DNA of 64,000 bases from an uncultured Lachnospiraceae bacterium (GTDB lineage Bacteria; Bacillota; Clostridia; Lachnospirales; Lachnospiraceae), in NCBI GenBank assembly GCA_910587765.1, contig CAJUNR010000012.1:43778-107777 (forward strand), in the 5' to 3' direction. Numbering within the stretch: position 1 is the stretch's first letter; each line of letters opens with the position of its first letter. Under the pieces are notes generated by a model. The model searched no databases. It worked only from the letters and a program-made list of their open reading frames with translations, and was not told the origin of the DNA. The translations under genes and the position numbers were made by a program. Of this stretch, positions 32,840 through 40,209 are shown one piece after another.

Positions 32840-34885
32840 ATGAGATCGGTGATCGTATTTGCGGGAACGCTGGAAGGACGGATGCTGTCGGAAACTCTGT
32901 CCGGGCGCGGCGTCCGGGTGACGGCGTGCGTGGCGACGGAGTACGGGGAGACGCTGCTGCCGGAAAACGAGTATTTAAAAGTGCGCGCCGGGCGCATGGA
33001 CCGGGCGCAGATTGCGGATTTGATCCGGCGGGAAGGCGTGCGCCTCGTAGTAGACGCCACGCACCCCTATGCGGCTGTGGTCTCTCAGAATGTGTCGCAG
33101 GCCTGCGGGGACGCGGGGGCGGAATATCTCCGCCTGATTCGGGAGAGCGGCCAGGCGGAGACGGACGATATGATAACGGTGTCCTCAGTGGAACAGGCGG
33201 CGGCTTATCTGGCGGGAACGCAGGGCAATATCCTGGCGACCACCGGCAGCAAGGAACTGGCGAAATATACGGTTATTCCCGACTATGAGAAGCGCGTCTT
33301 TGCCCGGGTGCTCTCCACCGGCGAAGTGGCCGCGGCCTGTGAGAAGCTGGGATTCCGGGGGAAAAATCTGATCTGCATGCAGGGGCCGTTCAGCGAGGAG
33401 CTCAATACGGCCATGCTCCGTCAGTTTGACTGCCGATACCTGGTCACAAAGGAGACCGGGAAGGCCGGAGGATACGAAGAAAAAATCCGCGCGGCCCGGA
33501 CAGCGGGAGCGAAAGTGGTGCTGGTGGGCAGACCGCCGGAGCAGGAAGGACACTCTTATGAAGAAGTGATGCGGATACTGGAAGAGAGACTGCCGGAAAG
33601 CCCGCAGGAAACGCCGGAGGAGGAAAAACCGGAGCGGGATGCCGGCGGGCGGCGCGGCGGCGAAGACGGCGGTCAGCGGACCGTGGCCATTGTCGGCATC
33701 GGCATGGGCACGCCGTCCGGCCTGACGGCAGAGGCGGCCGAAGCGGCAGGGGAAGCCGATCTCCTGATCGGGGCCGGCCGGATGCTGGAAGCGGTGGAAC
33801 AGGCGGGGCGGCCGGTTCTGAAAGAATACGATCCGCTGCGGATTGCCGATTATCTTCGGGCGCATCCGCAGTATACCCATCCGGCGGTGCTGCTCTCCGG
33901 CGATATCGGGTTCTACAGCGGGGCGAAGAAGCTGTATGACGCGCTGGAACAATCGGGATTTGCGGTGCGGACGATCTGCGGCATCTCCTCGGTCGTGTAT
34001 TTCTGCGCAAAACTGCATCTGGCATGGGAGGACGTGTGCCTGAAAAGCATGCATGGGCGAAGCGCCAACCTGGTGGGAGCGGTCCGGACGCATGAGAAGA
34101 CGTTTGCGATTCTCGGCGGTCCGGACAGTGTGAGGCGGCTGTGCAGGGAACTGCAGGATTACGGGCTTTCCCATGTGCGGCTGCACGTCGGAGAACGGCT
34201 GGGATACCCGGAGGAGAAGATTACCACCGGAAGCCCGAAGGAACTGGAAGACGGCGTTTACGACGGACTTGGCGTGGTGCTGGCGGAGAATCCGCAGTAT
34301 TTCGGCGGAGTGCGGGCCTGTGTGGAGGACGACGCGTTCGTGCGCGGCCGGGCGCCCATGACCAAGAGCGAGATCCGCAGCCTGTCCGTGGCGAAGCTTC
34401 GCCTGACGAGGGATGCGGTGATCTACGATGTGGGGGCCGGCACCGGCTCCGTGTCCGTGGAGATAGCGCTGCAGGCCGCGGACGGCTGTGTCTATGCCGT
34501 TGAACGCAAGGAGGAGGCCTGCGGCCTGATCGAAGAAAACAAACGGCGTTTCGGGACGCCGAATATCGATGTGATCTGCGGAACGGCTCCGGAGGCCATG
34601 GAAGGGCTTCCGTTCCCGACGCATGCGTTCATCGGCGGCTCCGCCGGGAACCTGAAGGAGATTATGCAGAGCCTGCTGAAAAAAAATCCCCGGATCCGCA
34701 TGGTCATCAACACGGTGACGCTGGAGACGATCGCAGAGGTGATGAGCTGTCTGCAGGCGCTTCCGGTGAAGGAGGAGGAGATTCTGTCGGTGAGCATCGC
34801 CAGGGCAAAAAGTCTGGGGGCGTACCATCTGATGACGGGACAGAATCCTGTTTATATCGTCGTCTGTCAGGGGGAAGGGGCATGA
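32840..34885 (+). CDS. Triple fusion: cobalt-precorrin-6A reductase / C5-methyltransferase / C15-methyltransferase (decarboxylating)
   Basis: A 681-residue protein with CbiJ, CbiE and CbiT in a row. CbiJ occupies residues 1-255 (VIVFAGTLEGRMLSETLSGR, VVDATHPYAAVVSQN, GPFSEELNTAMLRQF). An acidic, glycine-rich linker lies at 255-280. CbiE follows at 282-485 (VAIVGIGMGTPSGLTAEA, VLLSGDIGFYSGAKKL, SMHGRSANLVGAV). CbiT occupies 490-681 (GRAPMTKSEIRSLSVAKL, YDVGAGTGSVSVEIALQ). It therefore covers reduction of the ring and methylation at C5 and C15 with C12 decarboxylation. CbiE-CbiT fusions (CobL-like) are common; CbiJ in front is less so. Confidence 0.94.
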   Translation: MRSVIVFAGTLEGRMLSETLSGRGVRVTACVATEYGETLLPENEYLKVRAGRMDRAQIADLIRREGVRLVVDATHPYAAVVSQNVSQACGDAGAEYLRLIRESGQAETDDMITVSSVEQAAAYLAGTQGNILATTGSKELAKYTVIPDYEKRVFARVLSTGEVAAACEKLGFRGKNLICMQGPFSEELNTAMLRQFDCRYLVTKETGKAGGYEEKIRAARTAGAKVVLVGRPPEQEGHSYEEVMRILEERLPESPQETPEEEKPERDAGGRRGGEDGGQRTVAIVGIGMGTPSGLTAEAAEAAGEADLLIGAGRMLEAVEQAGRPVLKEYDPLRIADYLRAHPQYTHPAVLLSGDIGFYSGAKKLYDALEQSGFAVRTICGISSVVYFCAKLHLAWEDVCLKSMHGRSANLVGAVRTHEKTFAILGGPDSVRRLCRELQDYGLSHVRLHVGERLGYPEEKITTGSPKELEDGVYDGLGVVLAENPQYFGGVRACVEDDAFVRGRAPMTKSEIRSLSVAKLRLTRDAVIYDVGAGTGSVSVEIALQAADGCVYAVERKEEACGLIEENKRRFGTPNIDVICGTAPEAMEGLPFPTHAFIGGSAGNLKEIMQSLLKKNPRIRMVINTVTLETIAEVMSCLQALPVKEEEILSVSIARAKSLGAYHLMTGQNPVYIVVCQGEGA

Positions 34886-36396
34886 GGCCGCCGGGAATGC
34901 TCCTGACCGCGCCGGCGAGCGGAAGCGGCAAGACGCTCATCACCTGCGGGATTCTGCAGGCGCTTGTGAACCGGGGACTTTCCGTAGCGTCGTTTAAATG
35001 CGGACCGGATTATATCGACCCCATGTTTCACGGAAAGGTGATCGGGACCAAATCGAGGAATCTGGACACGTTCTTTACGGACGCGGATACGACCCGCTAT
35101 CTCTATGAGAAAAACACGGCCGGCTGCAACGCGGCGGTGGTGGAAGGAGTGATGGGCTATTATGACGGTCTGGGCGGGGTGCGGACGGAGGGAAGCACTT
35201 ACGACGTGGCGCGTACCCTGGATCTTCCGGCGGTTCTGATCGTAAACGGCCGGGGCGCCGGTCTCTCCGTTCTGGCGCTGCTCAAAGGATTCGCGGAATA
35301 TCGTTCGGACAGCCGCATCTGCGGTGTGATTCTCAACCAGGTTTCGCCCATGATCTACCGTTCACTGGCGGAGCGGATTGAGCAGGAACAGAATCTGCGG
35401 GTGTTCGGTTATGTGCCGAAGATGACGGAACTGTCGCTGGACAGCCGCCATCTGGGACTGGTGCTGCCGGGGGAAATCGAAGCCTTGAAGGAGAAACTGA
35501 ACCGCCTCGCGGACGAACTGGAGAAAACGCTGGATCTGGACGGCATGCTTTCCTTTGCCGGAGAATACGCGGAAAACGCAGAACGCAGAGCGCAGGAGGA
35601 AGAAGCGCAGGGAGGCGGCAGCGGCGCGAAGATCCGGGAAGAACTCCGGATTCCGCCGCCGGCGGACAAGGTCCGGATTGCGGTGGCGGAGGACGACGCG
35701 TTCTGCTTCACCTATCTGGACAATCTGGAGCTTCTGGAAGCGCTGGGCGCAGAACTTCTGCCTTTTTCGCCGCTTGGGGATGCCGGACTGCCCCAAGGGG
35801 CATCGGGCCTTATATTGAGCGGAGGCTATCCGGAGCTCCACGCGGAGGCACTTGGCCGGAACCGTTCCATGCGAAACGCCGTGAAGGAGGCGGTCGAGGG
35901 CGGCATGCCCTGCATCGCGGAGTGCGGCGGTTTTCTGTACCTGCACCGGGAGCTGGAAGGAGCGGACGGAAGCTGTTATCCGATGGCGGGAGTGCTGGAC
36001 GCGAAAGCATACCGGACGGAGAAGCTTTCACGGTTTGGCTATGTCACGCTGGAAGCGAAGGAAGACCAGCTCCTTGGCGAAGCGGGAACGAAGCTTCGCG
36101 GGCATGAATTTCATTACTGGGACAGTGAAAGCTGCGGAGAAAGTTTTCGCGCCCGCAAGCCGGCCGGCCGGCGGGAATGGGATTGTATTCACGGGAGCAG
36201 AACACTGTACGCCGGTTTCCCGCATCTGTTTTTTTACTCAAATCTGCAGGCGCCGCGTCATTTTCTGAGCGCATGCCGGACCTATCGGTCCTCCTGCCGG
36301 TCGGGCTTCGACGTACCGGTTCGGAATGAACGCGTGCAGAAGGACGGGGAAATGGACCAATCAATGAGCAGGAGGATAAAAAGATGTTCCTACTAG
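34882..36396 (+). CDS. cbiA: Cobyrinic acid a,c-diamide synthase
   Basis: A 504-residue amidotransferase that amidates the a and c side chains of cobyrinate. The P-loop-like start is MLLTAPASGSGKTLITCG; SFKCGPDYIDPMFH lies near residue 37 and VVEGVMGYYDGLGG near 87. The glutaminase domain has the nucleophile in CIAECGGFLYLHREL near 350 and HEFHYWDSE near 410. The last 45 residues (a Cys/Arg-rich run after HLFFYSN) look unlike family ends and may be an extension. The start overlaps the upstream TGA; the end overlaps cobU by 13 bases. Confidence 0.93.
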   Translation: MRPPGMLLTAPASGSGKTLITCGILQALVNRGLSVASFKCGPDYIDPMFHGKVIGTKSRNLDTFFTDADTTRYLYEKNTAGCNAAVVEGVMGYYDGLGGVRTEGSTYDVARTLDLPAVLIVNGRGAGLSVLALLKGFAEYRSDSRICGVILNQVSPMIYRSLAERIEQEQNLRVFGYVPKMTELSLDSRHLGLVLPGEIEALKEKLNRLADELEKTLDLDGMLSFAGEYAENAERRAQEEEAQGGGSGAKIREELRIPPPADKVRIAVAEDDAFCFTYLDNLELLEALGAELLPFSPLGDAGLPQGASGLILSGGYPELHAEALGRNRSMRNAVKEAVEGGMPCIAECGGFLYLHRELEGADGSCYPMAGVLDAKAYRTEKLSRFGYVTLEAKEDQLLGEAGTKLRGHEFHYWDSESCGESFRARKPAGRREWDCIHGSRTLYAGFPHLFFYSNLQAPRHFLSACRTYRSSCRSGFDVPVRNERVQKDGEMDQSMSRRIKRCSY

Positions 36397-36917
36397 TCAC
36401 CGGCGGCAGCGGCAGCGGCAAATCCGAGTATGCGGAACAGATGGTTCTGCGGCTGGGGACCACGCCGCGCCTGTACATCGCCACGATGTACCCGTTCGAC
36501 GAAGAGTGCCGGCAGAGAATCCGGCGGCACCGGAAGATGCGCGCGCAGAAAGGATTCGAGACGCTGGAGTGCTACACGGGGCTGAAAACGGCGCAGACGG
36601 CCGGCTATGGCACCGTGCTTCTGGAGTGCATGTCCAATCTGGCCGCCAACGAGTTCTATCAGGAGGGCGGCGCGGGAGAACAGTGCGCGCAGGAAATTCT
36701 GGAAGGAGTGCAGAGAATCCGCAGCGGATGCGATCATCTGATCGTCGTGACGAATGAAATATTTTCCGACGGAATCGAATATGAGGAAGAGACCAGGCAG
36801 TATCAGAGAACCCTCGGCGGGATCAACCGGAAGCTGGCGTCCATGGCGGATGCGGTCGTGGAAGTGGTTTATTCCATTCCGCTGATTCAGAAAGGAAATC
36901 CGGAGGGTGTACAATGA
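36384..36917 (+). CDS. cobU: Adenosylcobinamide kinase / adenosylcobinamide-phosphate guanylyltransferase
   Basis: A 177-residue bifunctional enzyme that phosphorylates adenosylcobinamide and then forms the GDP derivative. It has the P-loop LLVTGGSGSGKSEYAEQM at residue 3, the RIRRHRKMR segment near 49 with the histidine that should carry GMP, LLECMSNLAANEF near 79 and LIVVTNEIFSDGI near 117. Length and motifs are complete. A shorter second homologue lies three genes along at 37675-38055. The stop overlaps the cobS start. Confidence 0.92.
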   Translation: MFLLVTGGSGSGKSEYAEQMVLRLGTTPRLYIATMYPFDEECRQRIRRHRKMRAQKGFETLECYTGLKTAQTAGYGTVLLECMSNLAANEFYQEGGAGEQCAQEILEGVQRIRSGCDHLIVVTNEIFSDGIEYEEETRQYQRTLGGINRKLASMADAVVEVVYSIPLIQKGNPEGVQ

Positions 36918-37678
36918 AGCAGGTATGGAACAGTTTTTTGATCTCGTTTGCCATGTTTTCCAAGATTCCGGTGCCCCGGGCGGACTGGGAGAAGGAAAAT
37001 ATGAAATATATGATCTGTTTTTTCCCGGGCGTCGGGGTCGTGATCGGGCTTTTGATCTGCGGGTACGCGAAGGTCTGTTCGTCGGCGGATTTCGGAAGCC
37101 TGATGCGTTCGGCCGGATTCGTGCTGATTCCGCTACTGGTGACCGGAGGAATCCACATGGACGGCTTTCTGGATACGGTGGACGCCCTGAGTTCCTGGCA
37201 GCCGAAGGAGCGGAAGCTGGAGATCCTCAAGGACTCCCGTGCAGGCGCTTTCGCGGTCATCATGGGATGCGCGTATTTTATTCTCGCTCTCGGCGTGTGG
37301 AGCGAGATGGAGGAGCAGGCGCTGCCGGTCCTTGGCTGCGGTTATGTTCTGTCCCGGGCGCTCAGCGGCATGGCACTGGCCACCTTTCCCTGCGCCAATA
37401 AGAAAGGTTCTCTGGGAATGTTCGCGGATGCGGCCCAGAAGCGGATCCTGAAGACGGTGCTGGTGCTGTGGATGCTCGCCTGTGCGCTGTGGTCCTTCCG
37501 GTGGGACTGGCGGTACGCGCTGATTCTGTTCGGTGCGTCGTTTGCGGTCTACGGATATTATTATCATACAGCGGTGAAAGAGTTCGGGGGAACGACCGGG
37601 GACATCGCGGGATTTTTTGTACAGATATGCGAACTGACGACGGCCTGCGCCGTGATGCTGGGAGGGAAATGGTTATGA
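36914..37678 (+). CDS. cobS: Adenosylcobinamide-GDP ribazoletransferase
   Basis: A 254-residue integral membrane enzyme that joins adenosylcobinamide-GDP with alpha-ribazole (or its phosphate) to complete cobalamin. About six hydrophobic segments are visible. The conserved acidic metal site is in GGIHMDGFLDTVDALSSW near residue 77, followed by KDSRAGAFAVIMGCAYF near 107 and GGTTGDIAGFFVQ near 225. The start overlaps cobU and the stop overlaps the next ATG. Confidence 0.94.
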   Translation: MKQVWNSFLISFAMFSKIPVPRADWEKENMKYMICFFPGVGVVIGLLICGYAKVCSSADFGSLMRSAGFVLIPLLVTGGIHMDGFLDTVDALSSWQPKERKLEILKDSRAGAFAVIMGCAYFILALGVWSEMEEQALPVLGCGYVLSRALSGMALATFPCANKKGSLGMFADAAQKRILKTVLVLWMLACALWSFRWDWRYALILFGASFAVYGYYYHTAVKEFGGTTGDIAGFFVQICELTTACAVMLGGKWL

Positions 37679-38055
37679 TACTGGTAACAGGAGGATGCTT
37701 TCAGGGCAAGACACAGTATGCGTGCGAGACTTTCGGAATCGGCAGAGAGGAGGCGGCGGACGGCGCTTCCTGCCCGCTGGAGGATCTGTACCGGACGAAG
37801 CTTCTGTATCATTTTCACGAATATATCCGCAGGCTGATGAAAGCCGGACAGGAATTGTCCGTGGAAAGACTGGCAGAGGAGAATCCAGGAGTTGTTCTGG
37901 TGACCAATGAACTGGGGTGCGGCGTCGTGCCGACGGACCGCTTCGACCGGGAGTACCGGGAGAAGACCGGACGGGTCTGCTGCAGGATCGCCAAAGAGGC
38001 GGCGCAGGTGCACCGGGTCGTCTGCGGGATCGGGACGGTGATCAAGGATGGCTGA
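37675..38055 (+). CDS. Short second CobU-like protein
   Basis: A 126-residue protein that begins MILVTGGCFQGKTQYACE, a P-loop like that of CobU, and ends with VVLVTNELGCGVVPTDRF, EKTGRVCCRIAKEAAQ and VVCGIGTVIKDG, matching the C-terminal third of CobU. The middle, including the arginine/histidine segment that carries GMP, is missing. It could be a kinase-only paralogue or a subunit partner of the full CobU at 36384. The start at 37675 overlaps the cobS TGA; the frame remains open further upstream, but inside cobS. Confidence 0.8.
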   Translation: MILVTGGCFQGKTQYACETFGIGREEAADGASCPLEDLYRTKLLYHFHEYIRRLMKAGQELSVERLAEENPGVVLVTNELGCGVVPTDRFDREYREKTGRVCCRIAKEAAQVHRVVCGIGTVIKDG

Positions 38056-38665
38056 GATCCTGCTGCTGCGCCATTCCATGACCCGGGGAAATCTGGAAGG
38101 GCGGTATATCGGATGCCGGACCGACGAGCCGCTCTGCGAAGAGGGAATCCGGCTGCTTGAAAACCGCGTATATCCGGCGGTGGAGCGGATCTATGCCAGT
38201 CCGATGAAGCGGTGTGTGGAGACGGCGCAGAGGATATGGGGAGACGGGCCGAGATCCGGAGCGGGAGCGGACGAGCGTGCAGGGCAGATTCCCGTCACAC
38301 TGCTCCCTGCGCTGCGCGAATGCGATTTCGGGGAGTTTGAAAATAAAAATTATCGGGAACTGGACGGAAATCCGGCCTATCAGGCGTGGATTGACAGCGG
38401 CGGGACGCTGCCCTTTCCGGGCGGGGAATCCATGGAAGCGTTTAAAAAGCGCTGTCAGGAGGGATTCGCAGAGATCGCCGGGGCAGTCCGTAACCGCCCG
38501 CTGCGGGCCGCGGTTGTGGCGCACGGCGGGACAATCATGGCGATTCTGGAACGGTTCGGTTTTCCCGGGCGGGATTATTTTGACTATCAGGTAAAAAACG
38601 GGTGCGGATATTTGCTGACGCCTGTGGAAGGAACGGATTTATGGAATTATCGATGCTTGCCGTAG
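38048..38665 (+). CDS. cobC: Histidine phosphatase, probable alpha-ribazole phosphatase
   Basis: A 205-residue phosphoglycerate-mutase-like phosphatase. The phosphohistidine motif reads LLLRHSMTRGN at residue 5, with serine instead of the usual glycine after RH. IYASPMKRCVETAQ lies near residue 54, ECDFGEFENKNYREL near 93 and VVAHGGTIMAILERF near 155. Position between cobU/cobS and cbiB supports dephosphorylation of alpha-ribazole phosphate or adenosylcobalamin phosphate. It overlaps the preceding gene by eight bases and the next by 25. Confidence 0.88.
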   Translation: MAEILLLRHSMTRGNLEGRYIGCRTDEPLCEEGIRLLENRVYPAVERIYASPMKRCVETAQRIWGDGPRSGAGADERAGQIPVTLLPALRECDFGEFENKNYRELDGNPAYQAWIDSGGTLPFPGGESMEAFKKRCQEGFAEIAGAVRNRPLRAAVVAHGGTIMAILERFGFPGRDYFDYQVKNGCGYLLTPVEGTDLWNYRCLP

Positions 38666-39609
38666 GGCTTGGCTTTCTGCTGGATCTGCTGCTGGGCGAT
38701 CCGCGCTGGCTCTATCATCCCATCCGGCTGGTGGGACATCTGATCAGCGGGCTGGAGAAGCTGCTTCGCCGCATTTTTCCCGGGACGCAGAAAGGGGAGC
38801 TGGCGGCGGGCGTCTTTCTGCTGGCGCTGACCGCCGGTCTGACCCCGGCCGCGGCATGGGGGCTGCTTTTCCTCGCCGGACGCTGGCACCCCTGCGCCCG
38901 GTTTGCGCTGGAAACGGTGATGTGTTATCAGCTTCTTGCCACAAGATCGCTCAAGGACGAGACGATGAAAGTATATACGGCGCTGAAGGCGGGCGATGTG
39001 GAAGGCGCGCGCCGGGCGGTGTCGATGGTGGTGGGAAGGGATACGGCCGTGCTGGACGATATCGGCATCACCAAAGCGGCGGTGGAGACCGTGGCGGAAA
39101 ATACGTCGGACGGGATTGTGGCGCCGCTTTTCTTCATGACGCTTGGCGGCGCGCCTCTCGGTTTTTTTTACAAAGCGGTCAACACCATGGATTCCATGGT
39201 CGGTTACAAAAACGAGCGGTATCTGTATTTTGGCCGGGCGGCGGCGAGATTTGACGACCTGGTGAACTATATTCCGGCGAGGCTGTCCGCGGTGCTGATG
39301 GTGTGCGCCGGCGGGCTTCTGGGAATGGACGCGCCGAACGCCTGGCGGATCTATGTGCGCGACCGCCGTAACCACAGCAGCCCCAATTCCGCCCACACGG
39401 AGGCTGTGACGGCGGGTGCTCTGCATATCCGGCTTGCCGGGGACGCATACTATTTCGGGAAACTGTACGAAAAACCGACGCTGGGAGACGCGGACCGTCC
39501 GGTGGAATATGAAGACATCCGGCGGGCCAACCGTCTGCTGTACGGGACGGCGGTACTGGCGGTTCTGGTGTTTCTGGCTGTGAAAGGAGTCATATTATGG
39601 GTCATGTAA
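38641..39609 (+). CDS. cbiB: Adenosylcobinamide-phosphate synthase
   Basis: A 322-residue membrane protein that attaches aminopropanol (phosphate) to adenosylcobyric acid. The family start LGFLLDLLLGDPRWLYHPIR lies at residue 8, and ETVAENTSDGIVAPLFF near 158, AVNTMDSMVGYKNERY near 182 and SPNSAHTEAVTAGAL near 245 follow. Several hydrophobic segments are present. ATG at 38641 has GGAAGGA upstream and fits homologues; ATG at 38602 would add 13 residues within cobC. The end overlaps cobO by 13 bases. Confidence 0.93.
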   Translation: MELSMLAVGLGFLLDLLLGDPRWLYHPIRLVGHLISGLEKLLRRIFPGTQKGELAAGVFLLALTAGLTPAAAWGLLFLAGRWHPCARFALETVMCYQLLATRSLKDETMKVYTALKAGDVEGARRAVSMVVGRDTAVLDDIGITKAAVETVAENTSDGIVAPLFFMTLGGAPLGFFYKAVNTMDSMVGYKNERYLYFGRAAARFDDLVNYIPARLSAVLMVCAGGLLGMDAPNAWRIYVRDRRNHSSPNSAHTEAVTAGALHIRLAGDAYYFGKLYEKPTLGDADRPVEYEDIRRANRLLYGTAVLAVLVFLAVKGVILWVM

Positions 39610-40130
39610 AAAAAGGGTGCCTGCACATCTACTGCGGGGACGGAAAAGGAAAGACAACGGCGGCGGTGGGGCTCGCCGTGCGCGCGGCGGGGCATGGAAT
39701 GAAGGTGCTGTTCTGCCAGTGCATGAAGGACGGAAGCTCCAGCGAGGTGGAGATGCTGAAAAAGCTGGGCATTGATTACTGCTGCTGTACGCAGAAGTTC
39801 GGTTTTTTCTGGAATATGACAGAAGAGCAGAAAGAGCAGGCCGCGCATGCCTATACGCATCTGTTCGAGGACGTGACAAGGAAGGCGGAAGACGAGGGGT
39901 ACGACCTGCTGGTGATCGACGAATTTATGAGCGCCTATGAGCACGGAATGATCTGCGGGGAAACAGCGCTCCATTTTCTGATTAACCGCCCGGAAAATCT
40001 GGAAGTGGTTCTGACCGGGCGCAATCCCGGTGAAGAGCTTGTGGAGCTGGCGGACTATGTGACGGAGATGAAGAAGGTGAAACATCCTTTCGACGAGGGG
40101 ATTCCGGCGCGCAGAGGGATTGAGATGTGA
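39597..40130 (+). CDS. cobO: Cob(I)yrinic acid a,c-diamide adenosyltransferase
   Basis: A 177-residue CobA/BtuR/CobO-type adenosyltransferase that puts the adenosyl group on the cobalt. The P-loop is IYCGDGKGKTTAAVGLAV near residue 11, followed by VLFCQCMKDGSSSEV near 37, LLVIDEFMSAYEHG near 102 and VVLTGRNPGEELVELADYVT near 135. Members usually have a motif FxKG at the second position; here CQCMKDG. It is the last gene of the cobalamin operon. Confidence 0.92.
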   Translation: MGHVKKGCLHIYCGDGKGKTTAAVGLAVRAAGHGMKVLFCQCMKDGSSSEVEMLKKLGIDYCCCTQKFGFFWNMTEEQKEQAAHAYTHLFEDVTRKAEDEGYDLLVIDEFMSAYEHGMICGETALHFLINRPENLEVVLTGRNPGEELVELADYVTEMKKVKHPFDEGIPARRGIEM

Positions 40131-40209
40131 TTTGTTTCATCCAGTTTATATTCCGTTCACTTTCCGGGAGCATAATGCTGTATGAAAATGACGGAGGAGG
40201 AATCAAATT

